This document shows positions 18,958 to 27,818 of a DNA stretch of 64,000 nt, piece by piece (the stretch's first letter is position 1; every line of letters starts with the position of its first letter). The stretch spans positions 124,001 to 188,000 of the forward strand of contig NZ_FOVZ01000006.1 in NCBI RefSeq assembly GCF_900115295.1, read 5' to 3'. Below the pieces are notes generated by a model that worked only from the letters and a program-made list of their open reading frames with translations, was not told the DNA's origin and ran no database searches. The position numbers were made by a program, and so were the translations under genes. Source of the DNA: Sphingomonas sp. OK281. Its GTDB lineage: Bacteria > Pseudomonadota > Alphaproteobacteria > Sphingomonadales > Sphingomonadaceae.

Positions 18958-20871
18958 ATGATATCGATGCCCCGTCTGCTTACCGCGTGCGCGCTGGCCG
19001 CGCTCGCCACCGCTACGACCGCCCCCGCGACCGCGCAGAACTATGATGAGCGCCCCGCGAAAATGGCGCCGCGCGACGTCGGCTATGACTATGTGCGCAA
19101 GGTCGTCGAGATTCCGATGCGCGACGGGGTCAAGCTGCACACCGTCATCATCGTGCCCAAGGGCGCGAAGGATGCCGGCATCCTGATGACGCGCACGCCG
19201 TATGACGCCGACGGCCAGACCAAGGTCGACAGCGGCACCTATGCCGGCATTCTCGAGCATGGCGACGGCGCGGGCGACGTGATCGCCGCGGCGCGCTATA
19301 TCCGCGTGATCCAGGACGTCCGCGGGATGCACGGGTCGCAGGGCATCTACATGATGAACCCCGCGCGCGCCGGTACGCCGCAGAACCCGACCAAGACCGA
19401 CGATTCCACCGACACCTACGACACGATCGACTGGCTGGTGAAGCACGTTCCCGAATCGAACGGACGGGTTGGCATCAGCGGGATCAGTTACGACGGCTTC
19501 CTGCCGCTGATGGCGCTGATCAATCCGCATCCGGCGCTGAAGGTGTCGGTGCCGATGAACCCGATGGTCGATGGCTGGCGCGGCGACGACTGGTTCCACA
19601 ACGGCGCGTTCCGCGAAGGCATGATGCCGTACGTCCTAGGCCAGGAGGCGACCAAGGACGCCGGCACGCCGTGGATCACCGACACCGCCGACGACTATGA
19701 CTATTACCTCAAGGGCGGCTCGGCCGGCGCGATCGGCAAGGCGCAGGGCCTCGAACAGCTCGGCTTCTGGCGCAAGATCACCCAGCATCCCGCCTACGAC
19801 TCGTTCTGGTCGACCCAGGCGATGGACACCGTGCTCGCCGGCCAGCCGCTCAAGGTACCGACGCTGATCGTCGGCGGGTTGTGGGATCAGGAGGACATCT
19901 ACGGCGCGCCCGCGGTCTACCGCGCGCTGGAGCCCAAGGACACCGCCAACGACATGGTCTATCTGTCGATGGGCCCCTGGTATCACGGCCAGGAGGTGCG
20001 CGACGGCAGCGCGCTGGGTGCGATCAAATGGGATGCCGACACCGCCAAATGGTGGCGCTGGCACGTCCTCGCGCCGTTCCTCGCGCACTATTTGAAGAGC
20101 GACCAGCCGGCGATGGACGTCGCGCCCGTCACGATGTTCCAGTCGGGCCGCAACGAATGGCAGAAGCTGGACAAGTGGCCGACCGCGCAGACCGCGGGTA
20201 CGCCGCTGTATCTCAAGCCCGGCGGCACGCTCGGGTTCCAGGCGACCGGCGGCGCGGCGACGACCGCGGACTATATCTCCGATCCGGCCGCACCCGTCAG
20301 CTACCGGGTGCGCCCGACGCTGCCGACCTATGCAAGCGGATCGACCTGGAAACAGTGGCTGGTAGACGATCAGCGCGCCGTCTCCGGCCGTCCCGACGTG
20401 CTGACCTTCACCACCGATGCGCTCACCACGCCGACCACCATCGCCGGCGTGCCGGAGGTGAACCTGACCGCCTCGACCAGCGGCACCGACAGCGACTGGG
20501 TGGTGAAGCTGATCGACGTGTATCCGGACGTGAACCCCGGCGACAAGGCGATGGCGGGCTATCAACTGTCGGTCGCGATGGACATCTTCCGCGGCCGCTA
20601 CCGCGAGGACCTCGCGGTGGCCAAGCCGATCGCGGCCAACGTGCCCCTGAAATACAAGTTCGCGTTGCCGACCACCAACCACGTCTTCCTGCCCGGCCAC
20701 AAGATCATGGTGCAGGTCCAGTCGAGCTGGTTCCCGCTCTACGATCGCAATCCGCAGACCTTCGTCCCGAACATCTTCTTCGCGCAACCGAAGGATTACG
20801 TGAAGGCGACGCAGAAGGTGACGGTCGCCGGACCCGACGAAAGCTATATCAGCCTTCCGCTAATACGTTGA
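18958..20871 (+). CDS. exported S15/CocE-NonD family hydrolase
   Basis: Alpha/beta hydrolase of 637 residues in the family of alpha-amino-acid ester hydrolases, cocaine esterase and X-Pro dipeptidyl peptidases. A signal peptide (ending ATAQ, about residue 27) targets it out of the cytoplasm. The nucleophile elbow is G175-I-S177-Y-D-G180. The conserved opening MRDGVKLHTVIIVPKGAKDAGILMTRTPY, in two halves around VIIVPK, and the C-terminal jelly-roll domain (about 430-637) are present. Such enzymes cleave or acylate amino-acid esters, amides and beta-lactam side chains; the specific substrate cannot be told. It lies after a terminator, so it probably has its own promoter. Confidence 0.88.
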   Translation: MISMPRLLTACALAALATATTAPATAQNYDERPAKMAPRDVGYDYVRKVVEIPMRDGVKLHTVIIVPKGAKDAGILMTRTPYDADGQTKVDSGTYAGILEHGDGAGDVIAAARYIRVIQDVRGMHGSQGIYMMNPARAGTPQNPTKTDDSTDTYDTIDWLVKHVPESNGRVGISGISYDGFLPLMALINPHPALKVSVPMNPMVDGWRGDDWFHNGAFREGMMPYVLGQEATKDAGTPWITDTADDYDYYLKGGSAGAIGKAQGLEQLGFWRKITQHPAYDSFWSTQAMDTVLAGQPLKVPTLIVGGLWDQEDIYGAPAVYRALEPKDTANDMVYLSMGPWYHGQEVRDGSALGAIKWDADTAKWWRWHVLAPFLAHYLKSDQPAMDVAPVTMFQSGRNEWQKLDKWPTAQTAGTPLYLKPGGTLGFQATGGAATTADYISDPAAPVSYRVRPTLPTYASGSTWKQWLVDDQRAVSGRPDVLTFTTDALTTPTTIAGVPEVNLTASTSGTDSDWVVKLIDVYPDVNPGDKAMAGYQLSVAMDIFRGRYREDLAVAKPIAANVPLKYKFALPTTNHVFLPGHKIMVQVQSSWFPLYDRNPQTFVPNIFFAQPKDYVKATQKVTVAGPDESYISLPLIR

Positions 20872-20880
20872 TTAGTCTTG

Positions 20881-20909
20881 CATCATCCCGGACGCGTGCC
20901 GGGATGATG
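20881..20909 (+). terminator. perfect hairpin after the S15 hydrolase gene
   Basis: CATCATCCCGG and CCGGGATGATG form an uninterrupted 11-pair stem with a 7-base loop, ten bases after the stop. No T-run follows. It could be an RNA-end stabiliser or a single arm of a palindromic element. Confidence 0.5.
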
Positions 20910-21009
20910 TAAGGAAAACATCGCCCTGCATCGGTCGGAATGTGGCAGCTTCACTGGTTCTTAGGAGGCCGTGGATCATAGGTCTGCGGCACAACAGACC
21001 GGATTGCCG

Positions 21010-23520
21010 ATGAAACGCCTCCCCCTGATCGCGCCGAACCCGCCGCGGCTGAGCGAGCACCTCGATGCGCTGCGCCGCGTCGAGGCGTCGGGCGTGTTCA
21101 GCAACAACGGCCCCGAAGTGCGTGCGTTCGAGGCCGGCGTCACCGAAAAGCTGTTCGGCGGCCACGGCGCCAGCCTTGCGGTCGGCAATGCCACGCTCGG
21201 GTTGATGCTCGCGATCCGCCACGCGTCGGGGATGCGGACGGGAGGGCTGAACCCCAAGCAGGGCACGCTGGCGCTGATGCCCGCGCTCACCTTCGCCGCG
21301 ACCGCGCAGGCGGCGGCGTGGGCAGGGTTGACGCCGCTGGTCTGCGATATCGATCCCGCTGACTGGGGTGCGTGCGCGCTCGAGGAGGAGCGGTTGCTCC
21401 AGCGCTACGGCGAGCGGATCGGCGTGGTCGTGCCCTATGCGACGTTCGGCAACGCGATCGATATCGACCGCTACGTGCATTTCCAGCGGCGCTACGGCGT
21501 CGGAATCGTGATCGATGCGGCCTCCTCGCTCGGCACGCTCGACGATTCGGGGCTCGGGTTCGGCGCGCGCGCGCCGTTCGCGGTGGTCCATTCGATGCAC
21601 GCCACCAAGACGTTCGCGGTGGGCGAGGGCGGCCTGATCCACAGCGGCGACGTCGACTTGATCGCGACGCTGCGGTCGATGGGCAATTTCGGGTTCGAGG
21701 GCAGCCGCAACGCCACGCTGCCCGGTATCAACGCCAAGCTGCCCGAGATCACCGCGATCATGGCGCAGACCAAGCTCGCCGAGATCGACGGAATCGCCGA
21801 CCACCGCGCGGTGCTGGAGGAAACCTACCGCGCCACGCTCCCCGGTTTCCAGTTCCAGGCAGTGTCGGGCCGACGTCGCTCGATGCAGTTCATGCCGGTG
21901 CTGCTCCCAGAACACATCGCGCATCACCGCGACGCGATCGTCGAGGCAATCGAGGCCGACGGAGTCGGCTGCGGCCGGTATTTCAGCCCGCATCTCGGCG
22001 AACAGCCCTGGTTCCAGGCGACCGCGATGATCGAGCCGACCCCGGTCGCGGACCGGATCGCCGGTCGGATGCTGTCGCTGCCGATCACCGACGCGATGTC
22101 GGTTGCAGACGCGCGACGAGCCGCCGAAGCGCTCGCGAACGCCTGCGCGGCGATCGTCCGGCCGCTCGACCGGCGCGCGTCGGTGCGCGGCGCCAGCGGC
22201 ACGATCGCCTCGGTCATCGTGATCGGCGGCGGCCCTGCGGGGACCGCGATGCTCACCTCGGCGACCAAGCGCGGCCTGCTGCCCGATCTCGCTGCGTCGG
22301 GGTTAATGGTGATCGAGCGCGGCAACGCGATCGGCGGCGGGCGGCTCGGGCGCTACGCGATCACGTCGGATTCGACCGCGCAGACGTTCCTGACCGCGGT
22401 GCGCGACAACGTGCATCCCGAACTCGCACGGCTGGTCGATCATCCCGCCGGGCGTGCGGTCGCCGCGCATGACGGCGCGCTCGGCGTGCCGCTGACCGAG
22501 GTCGGGCCATTGCTGCGCGCGACCGGCGATCGGCTCACCGACATCGTTCGCGGCCATGGCGGCGTCGTCCTGACGGGGCACGAGGCACTGGGGGCGAAAC
22601 GCGTCGGCGACGGCTTGTGGAGCGTACAGGTCCGCCGGCTCGCCGACGGCCATGTCTTCGACCAGCTCGCCCGCAATCTGGTCGTCGCGACGGGCGGTCA
22701 TCAGCCGCTCGACCGGCTCGCCACGCAGCGGGTAGCGGGAGCCAGCCTGATCGAGCTGGCGAGCGGGCGGCTGGTCCAGTCCGACGACGTGCTGACGGTC
22801 GGCGGGTTCGAGAAGGTCGCCGATATCCTGACCGGCAAGCGTGCCCCGACGATCGCGGTGATCGGCGGTTCGACCAGCGCGCTTACGACGATCGCGCTGC
22901 TGTTGAAGAGCCAGCCGCCGCTGCCGTTGGGGGCAGGGGCGATCACGTTGCTGCACCGCAAGCCGCTGCGCCCCTTCTATCATTCGATCGAGGCTGCGCA
23001 TGCCGAAGGGTTTACCGATTTCGGCCCCGACGACATCTGTCCGGTGTCGGGGTTCGTCTACCGCCTTGCCGGCTTCCGCCTCGAAGCGCGCGACCTCGTG
23101 CTGCGGATGCTCGGTATCGATGGCCGCGTACCCGATCCCCGCGTGGCGCTGCACCGGATCACAGGCGACGACGACGCGGCCGCACGCGCGCATATCGAAC
23201 GGGCGGACCTCGTCGTCGCGGCGCTCGGCTATCGCCCGATCGCGATGCCGATCGCCGACCGCGACGGCGTGCAGATTCCCCTTGCCGCGCATTCGGGCCA
23301 GCCGATGGTCGATCGCCACTGCCGGATCGTCGACGCCGCCGGTACACCGATCGCGGGATTGTACGGGCTCGGGCTCGCAGCGGGTTTCGTGCCCTGGGGC
23401 TCGCTTGGTGGAGAATGTAGTTTCTCGGGCCAGGCCAATGGCTTATGGCTCTGGCAGAACGACGTGGGCTTGATGATCGTCGACCAGGTCATGGCAGCGA
23501 GGGCAAAGGCGGCAGCGTGA
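21010..23520 (+). CDS. fusion of a DegT-family aminotransferase and an FAD/NAD(P) oxidoreductase
   Basis: An 836-residue two-enzyme protein. Residues about 1-390 are a DegT/DnrJ/EryC1/StrS PLP aminotransferase: VGNATLGLML binds the cofactor phosphate, VVPYATFGN and VIDAASSLG follow, and the Schiff-base lysine is K200 in HATKTFAVGEGG. Residues about 400-836 are a flavin enzyme with a Rossmann FAD motif G406-GGPAG411 and a second dinucleotide motif G619-GSTSA624, ending in a FAD-domain closing stretch GLGLAAGFVPWGSLGG. The layout recalls N-hydroxylating monooxygenases, but that is only a guess. Known DegT enzymes aminate keto-sugars. A GTG at 20971 lies just two bases after AGGAGG; ATG 21010 starts the conserved domain and is preferred. 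The GTGA overlap couples it to the glycosyltransferase gene. Confidence 0.82.
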   Translation: MKRLPLIAPNPPRLSEHLDALRRVEASGVFSNNGPEVRAFEAGVTEKLFGGHGASLAVGNATLGLMLAIRHASGMRTGGLNPKQGTLALMPALTFAATAQAAAWAGLTPLVCDIDPADWGACALEEERLLQRYGERIGVVVPYATFGNAIDIDRYVHFQRRYGVGIVIDAASSLGTLDDSGLGFGARAPFAVVHSMHATKTFAVGEGGLIHSGDVDLIATLRSMGNFGFEGSRNATLPGINAKLPEITAIMAQTKLAEIDGIADHRAVLEETYRATLPGFQFQAVSGRRRSMQFMPVLLPEHIAHHRDAIVEAIEADGVGCGRYFSPHLGEQPWFQATAMIEPTPVADRIAGRMLSLPITDAMSVADARRAAEALANACAAIVRPLDRRASVRGASGTIASVIVIGGGPAGTAMLTSATKRGLLPDLAASGLMVIERGNAIGGGRLGRYAITSDSTAQTFLTAVRDNVHPELARLVDHPAGRAVAAHDGALGVPLTEVGPLLRATGDRLTDIVRGHGGVVLTGHEALGAKRVGDGLWSVQVRRLADGHVFDQLARNLVVATGGHQPLDRLATQRVAGASLIELASGRLVQSDDVLTVGGFEKVADILTGKRAPTIAVIGGSTSALTTIALLLKSQPPLPLGAGAITLLHRKPLRPFYHSIEAAHAEGFTDFGPDDICPVSGFVYRLAGFRLEARDLVLRMLGIDGRVPDPRVALHRITGDDDAAARAHIERADLVVAALGYRPIAMPIADRDGVQIPLAAHSGQPMVDRHCRIVDAAGTPIAGLYGLGLAAGFVPWGSLGGECSFSGQANGLWLWQNDVGLMIVDQVMAARAKAAA

Positions 23521-24662
23521 CGTCCACGGCATCGAAGGCCAATCCGGTTGCCAGCTCGGTTATAAACCCGGTGATCAGCCCGGCCGTCAGCCCGGTCATC
23601 AGCGTCGTCATGGCGGCGTATAACGGCGCCGGGTTGATCGAGGAAACGCTCGCCAGCCTCCAGGCGCAGACCTTCACCGATTTCGAGGTGATCGTGGTCG
23701 ACGACTGCTCGACCGACGAGACGCGCGACGTGGTACGCGCCTGGCCCGATCCGCGCGTGCGACTGGTCGAGATGGCAAGGAACGGCGGCCCGGTGCTCGC
23801 GCGCAACCGCGGGTTTGCCGAGGCACGCGGCCGCTACATCGCCGCGCTCGACCATGACGATATCTGCCGCCCAGATCGCTTCGCCCGCCAGGTTGCGTAT
23901 TTCGAGGCCCATCCCGGCACCGTGCTGCTGGGTACCGCCGCCGAGCTGCTGACCGAGGGCGTCGTCACCCCGTCGAGCTACGCGCCTGCCACCACGCCCG
24001 CGCTGGTCGCGTGGCTCACCTGTATCGAGAATCCGTTGGTCTGGTCGTCGACGATGATGCGGACGGAGGTGGCACGGCGGCTCGATCCGGTAACGCGGCC
24101 CGAACTGCTCTACGCCGAGGATTACGACCTGTATCAGCGGATCCAGCATTTCGGGGCGATCGCGCGACTCGACGAGGCGCTGGTGCTGTACCGCGTCCAT
24201 CCCGGCGGCGTCTCGAAGCGCTTCGTCGATACGATGGAGGCGGCTTCGGTGCGCGTGCTGACCGAGCGCTACGCCCGGTTGTTCGACGATCGCGCGGAGC
24301 GGGTCGCGCGGCTGATCATGCTGCACAACATGGCCAAGCGCCCGGTGCCCGATCGCGCCGCGCTGGCGATGCTGGGCAGTGCGCTGAGCGTGATCCAGGC
24401 GGATTTCCTGGCGACGCACGACTGCTCGGCGCACGACGTTCGCCTGATACGCTGGGAGACTGCGCGTCGCTGGGGCGATATCGGCCGGGCGGGGCTGCGT
24501 GCAGGCACAGTGCGTCTGGCGGACGTGCTGGCAGTACGACCCGATCACCTCGGGCTCGGCTATGCCGGGGTAGAGGCGCTGTTGTGGTCGGGCCTCATCG
24601 GCGGCGTACGACGCGCGCGCCGCAGAATGCAGCAAAGCCGCATGGCCCAGACCGCGGAGTAG
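23517..24662 (+). CDS. family 2 glycosyltransferase
   Basis: Inverting GT-A glycosyltransferase of 381 residues. ISVVMAAYNGAGLIEETL opens the nucleotide-binding fold, VVDDCSTDETRD follows, and DHDD at the end of strand 4 is the metal-binding DXD-like motif. The C-terminal 130 residues are helical and not conserved. The N-terminus has a short PV repeat (NPV, NPVI, SPAV, SPVI). The GTG at 23517 overlaps the preceding stop by four bases, so it is translated together with the aminotransferase-oxidoreductase fusion and likely transfers the product sugar or a linked one. Donor and acceptor are unknown. Confidence 0.9.
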   Translation: MTSTASKANPVASSVINPVISPAVSPVISVVMAAYNGAGLIEETLASLQAQTFTDFEVIVVDDCSTDETRDVVRAWPDPRVRLVEMARNGGPVLARNRGFAEARGRYIAALDHDDICRPDRFARQVAYFEAHPGTVLLGTAAELLTEGVVTPSSYAPATTPALVAWLTCIENPLVWSSTMMRTEVARRLDPVTRPELLYAEDYDLYQRIQHFGAIARLDEALVLYRVHPGGVSKRFVDTMEAASVRVLTERYARLFDDRAERVARLIMLHNMAKRPVPDRAALAMLGSALSVIQADFLATHDCSAHDVRLIRWETARRWGDIGRAGLRAGTVRLADVLAVRPDHLGLGYAGVEALLWSGLIGGVRRARRRMQQSRMAQTAE

Positions 24663-24681
24663 CGCGGTCCGGGCCGGTATC

Positions 24682-25386
24682 TCAGACCTTGGCCGCGTAG
24701 ATCATCCGGCCGGCACCGAGCCGTGCGAACACCTGGTCCAGATCGCGCTCGCCGACCGCGAAGCACCCCTGGCTGCGACCGAGCATGCCATGGCTCTCGA
24801 TCATGTCCTTGTTCGCGTACCAGGCCGAATGCACGACGATCGCACGATCGAGCGCGTTGTCGTTGGTCGGATCGAGACCGATCAGCCGCTGCGAGCGGCC
24901 ATGCTTGCCGACATAATAATCGTCCGTGACGAACGCGCCCTCGGACGAGGCGTTCGAGCCGAAGCGGTTCGAGAAGCGCTCCAGATACCCGGTATGCGCC
25001 GGATCCGAGCCGCTGCCGTGCGCGACCAGCAACGACGTGCTGCGCCCGCTGGCGAGGTCGATGAAGTGAAAGCGCGGCTTGCCCGACGGTGCGGCGAAAT
25101 CGGCGATCGCGATGCGGTCGTGATGCTGGATGCGGCTGCCGTGGCGGCTGAGCGATGCCATCGCCTGGCGCAGCAGGTCGGGACGAACCACCTTCGGCGA
25201 CGTCAGTGCGACCGTCGTGCGCGGCAGCGGTGGCTGCGTCATCGGCTTCAAATCACGTGCGGTCAGCGGACGTCCGAGACGCGTCGTCGCCGACACTGCC
25301 CCCGGCACCACCAAAGCCCCCGCCAATACCAAACCATTCTTCAGAAGCGCGCGTCGTTCGCGCACAAGACCTTGCTCGTCGTGCAT
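24682..25386 (-). CDS. murein L,D-transpeptidase-like protein (YkuD_2 type)
   Basis: Exported cell-wall enzyme candidate of 234 residues. The N-terminus RERRALLKNGLVLAGALVV is a twin-arginine-like signal, so export in folded form is possible. The catalytic segment HSAWYAN ... GMLGRSQGCFAV has the cysteine of the YkuD_2 branch. Such enzymes make or edit 3-3 peptidoglycan cross-links or lipoprotein anchors. The ATG at 25386 is used because it gives the signal directly; an open frame upstream to 25782 is not conserved. It is divergent from a classical YkuD enzyme across a 205-base gap. Confidence 0.82.
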   Translation of the reverse strand: MHDEQGLVRERRALLKNGLVLAGALVVPGAVSATTRLGRPLTARDLKPMTQPPLPRTTVALTSPKVVRPDLLRQAMASLSRHGSRIQHHDRIAIADFAAPSGKPRFHFIDLASGRSTSLLVAHGSGSDPAHTGYLERFSNRFGSNASSEGAFVTDDYYVGKHGRSQRLIGLDPTNDNALDRAIVVHSAWYANKDMIESHGMLGRSQGCFAVGERDLDQVFARLGAGRMIYAAKV

Positions 25387-25591
25387 CGATTTTCCCGAAA
25401 TTGCCCCGTTTCTTGCACCACCGTATAGCCGATTTTCCGTCAATATTCTGCAACCATTTCCACTGGTTGTGGGTCCGTTCCCTCGAACTACCCCGGCTTG
25501 GGGTCGGTTCGTCGACTCAATCCTCCGACGGCACGTTTTCGAGAATCGCGCGTTGGGCGAAAATATCGGGGATTCGAGAACGGACGCGACG

Positions 25592-26194
25592 ATGCGCATG
25601 ATGGTACGGTCGGTTACGACAATGGGGCTGGCCTTGTCGCTGTTGGCGGGTGCAGCCCCTGCACTGGCGGCGTCGACCGCCACGCTTGCCGCGATGCCGA
25701 TCGAGCAGGCCGCGACCGAACTCTCGCCCAACCAGTTCGTCTGGAAGGACAATGGTTCGAGCGAGCCGGTAAGCATCGTCATCAGCCTGCAGGAGCAGCG
25801 TGCGTTCGTCTATCGCGGGTCGACGATGATCGCGGCGACGACGATCTCCAGCGGCAAGGATGGCAAGGACACGCCGCTCGGCACCTATCCGATCCTGCAG
25901 AAGAACGCGGTCCACAAATCGAGCCTGTACGATGATGCGTCGATGCCGTTCATGCAGCGGCTGACCTGGGACGGCATCGCGATCCATGCGGGCCGCAACC
26001 CAGGCTTCCCCGCATCGCACGGCTGCATCCGCGTGCCGCTCGGTTTCGCCAAACAGTTGTTCGGGGTGACGACGCTGGGGACGACCGTGACGGTGACGGA
26101 CGATTTCGAGGGTGGCATGATCCCGGAAGCGCCGGTCGCGGATCAGGAGACGGCGGTGGCGAACCTGCGCCAGTCGATCTCGCTAGAGCGGTGA
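25592..26194 (+). CDS. L,D-transpeptidase, YkuD family
   Basis: Periplasmic peptidoglycan cross-linking enzyme of 200 residues. A signal peptide (to about ALAA, residue 27) is followed by the YkuD domain. The catalytic motif is complete: H132-AGRNPGFPA-S142-H143-G-C145-IRVP, where C145 is the acyl-enzyme nucleophile. SLQEQRAFVYRGSTM and TPLGTYPI are typical early strands. The start at 25592 puts the signal peptide at the N-terminus. Its promoter must lie in the 205 bases shared with the divergent transpeptidase gene. Confidence 0.92.
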   Translation: MRMMVRSVTTMGLALSLLAGAAPALAASTATLAAMPIEQAATELSPNQFVWKDNGSSEPVSIVISLQEQRAFVYRGSTMIAATTISSGKDGKDTPLGTYPILQKNAVHKSSLYDDASMPFMQRLTWDGIAIHAGRNPGFPASHGCIRVPLGFAKQLFGVTTLGTTVTVTDDFEGGMIPEAPVADQETAVANLRQSISLER

Positions 26195-26224
26195 CCCGGC
26201 AATAGGCGAGGGTGGCACTTCCTT

Positions 26225-26283
26225 CCTTGTTCTCCCGCGAAGGCGGAAGCCCAGACTGGGTCCCCGCCTTCGCGGGGAAACAA
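26225..26283 (+). repeat. palindromic element B2 (stand-alone)
   Basis: TTGTTCTCCCGCGAAGGCGG, CCAGACTGGG and CCCCGCCTTCGCGGGGAAAC give the family B double hairpin. It sits between the convergent ends of the transpeptidase and HAD genes. No family C unit follows. Confidence 0.85.
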
Positions 26284-26301
26284 ACTTTGGCCGGGTAACG
26301 G

Positions 26302-26979
26302 CTAAGCCGCGATTGGGAGCCCAAGCTCAACCAACCGCGCGCGAAAATCCGCCGCATCAGTGAACAGCACCGATTCGATCCCCAACGCCTGCGCGCCCGC
26401 CACGTTCGCAGCGCTGTCGTCAACGAACACAGCATCCTCCGCCGCCAACCCGAATCGCTCCAGCGCCAGGCGATAGATAGCCGCATCCGGCTTCACCATC
26501 TTCTCCTCGCCCGACACGACCACGTCGCGGAACCGGTCGAACAGATGGGCTTCACGCGCGCGAAAGGGTGGCCAGAACTCGTGGCTGAAGTTCGTGATCG
26601 CGAACAGCGGTACGCCGGCCGCGTCCAGTTCCTCGACGATCTCGTGCATGCCGGCGATTCGCGCACCGATGCTCTCGTTGAATCGCGGCCCCCAGGCAGC
26701 GATCAGGTCGGCATGCTGCGGATGCAACGCGACCAGCTCCGCCGATGTGTCGGCGAAGTCGCGGCCAGCATCGTGCTGGAAGTGCCAGTCGATCGTCACG
26801 ACGTCGCGCAGGAACGCGTCGAGCGCCCGATCGTCGTCGATCAGGCGCTCGTACAGGATCCGAAGATCCCAGTCGTACAGGACACGACCGACGTCGAAGA
26901 TGACGGCCGTTATCAGGGCTTTAGCCCTGGCGTGCCTTGAAGCGACGGTTGGTCTTGTTGATGACGTAGGTACGGCCAC
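26302..26979 (-). CDS. HAD-superfamily hydrolase (haloacid dehalogenase-like)
   Basis: Small-molecule phosphatase or dehalogenase-like protein of up to 225 residues. Motif I is IFDVGRVLYDWD, motif II ITNFSHEF, motif III KPDAAIYRLALERF, motif IV FVDDSAANV. The conserved domain begins at about residue 23. The only in-frame ATG, GTG or TTG upstream of motif I is at 26979, inside rpmJ, giving a 59-base overlap with that gene; a CTG at 26916 is a possible non-standard start. Substrate unknown. Confidence 0.85.
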   Translation of the reverse strand: MAVPTSSTRPTVASRHARAKALITAVIFDVGRVLYDWDLRILYERLIDDDRALDAFLRDVVTIDWHFQHDAGRDFADTSAELVALHPQHADLIAAWGPRFNESIGARIAGMHEIVEELDAAGVPLFAITNFSHEFWPPFRAREAHLFDRFRDVVVSGEEKMVKPDAAIYRLALERFGLAAEDAVFVDDSAANVAGAQALGIESVLFTDAADFRARLVELGLPIAA

Positions 26980-27046
26980 GACGACGGATCACGCGGTTAT
27001 CGCGGTGACGATCCTTGAGCGACTTCAGGGAATTGCGGATCTTCAT
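26921..27046 (-). CDS. rpmJ: 50S ribosomal protein L36
   Basis: A 41-residue basic ribosomal protein, MKIRNSLKSL to FKARQG, matching alphaproteobacterial L36. It lacks the four zinc-binding cysteines, so it is the cysteine-free form. It stands alone rather than in a ribosomal operon. The HAD hydrolase gene starts inside it in another frame and is likely on the same transcript. Confidence 0.95.
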   Translation of the reverse strand: MKIRNSLKSLKDRHRDNRVIRRRGRTYVINKTNRRFKARQG

Positions 27047-27092
27047 GATCGATTCGCTTCTTTTCAAATCTAGGTGTGCGGAAAGACGGGAT

Positions 27093-27121
27093 CGCCTAAT
27101 GGCGGGGTGTGTCCAAGTCAA
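27093..27121 (-). promoter_or_regulatory. possible rpmJ promoter
   Basis: On the minus strand TTGACT is followed after 17 bases by TAGGCG, about 45 bases before the rpmJ start. The -35 is good and the -10 is weak. Confidence 0.35.
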
Positions 27122-27203
27122 GCAACGGACACACTCGAGCCATCGGGGAACCCACCCAGCTGGTCCGAGCGTTACTATAGCGCAACATTCTAAGGAAGTC
27201 CCC

Positions 27204-27818
27204 ATGGCGGTTCGTTCGATCCTGGTCCTGGCGCTGGCAAGCGCATCCCTCACCGCGTGCGCGACCGGCCCGTCGCTGCCGCCGACCGAGGTGTTGCGCT
27301 ATCACCTCGGCGAGCCGATCGACCGCGGGACGATCGCCGTCCAGCCCCTGACGGGCGGTGGCCCGGCCAGTCTCGAGTTCAAGACCTATGCCGCCGCCGT
27401 GCAGGGCGAGCTACTCAAGGCCGGCTACAGCGTCCCGATGGCAGGGGCCAAGCCGCTGCTGGTAGCGACCGTAGGCTTCACGCGCACCACGCAGGCGGGG
27501 CCGCCCAAGCAGGCGCCGTTCAGCATCGGTCTCGGCGGCGGCGGGTTCAGCGGCGGTCGTGGGGGTGGCGGCGTCGGCCTCGGCGGCGGGGTCGGCTTCC
27601 CGATCGGCGGCGGCGGGCGCACCGCGATCCTCGTGTCCGAACTGTCGGTCACGATCAAGCGGACCGCCGACCAGTCACCCGTCTGGGAAGGTCGCGCGCA
27701 GTCGTTCGCCGACGCTCGCAAGGAGGATGCCCGGACGGATATCCAGGCCGACAAGCTCGCACGCGCCTTGTTCATGGGGTTCCCCGGCGAGTCCGGTCGC
27801 ACTATCCAGGTGAAATGA
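27204..27818 (+). CDS. DUF4136 lipoprotein
   Basis: Predicted membrane-anchored lipoprotein of 204 residues. Signal and lipobox LTAC place the lipidated cysteine at about residue 20. A DUF4136-like beta/alpha domain follows, interrupted by a Gly-rich stretch (GGGGFSGGRGGGGVGLGGGVG, about residues 112-135). AAGGA lies about eight bases before the ATG. Function unknown; family members occur in many cell envelopes. The stop overlaps the M14 peptidase start as ATGA. Confidence 0.85.
   Translation: MAVRSILVLALASASLTACATGPSLPPTEVLRYHLGEPIDRGTIAVQPLTGGGPASLEFKTYAAAVQGELLKAGYSVPMAGAKPLLVATVGFTRTTQAGPPKQAPFSIGLGGGGFSGGRGGGGVGLGGGVGFPIGGGGRTAILVSELSVTIKRTADQSPVWEGRAQSFADARKEDARTDIQADKLARALFMGFPGESGRTIQVK

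Noticed and set aside
20971..23520. Two separate genes rather than a fusion of aminotransferase and oxidoreductase
   Set aside because: The frame is continuous through a helical linker (RRAAEALANACAAIVRP to ASGTIASVIVIGGG) with no stop, and no ribosome-binding site or start codon is evident between the domains.
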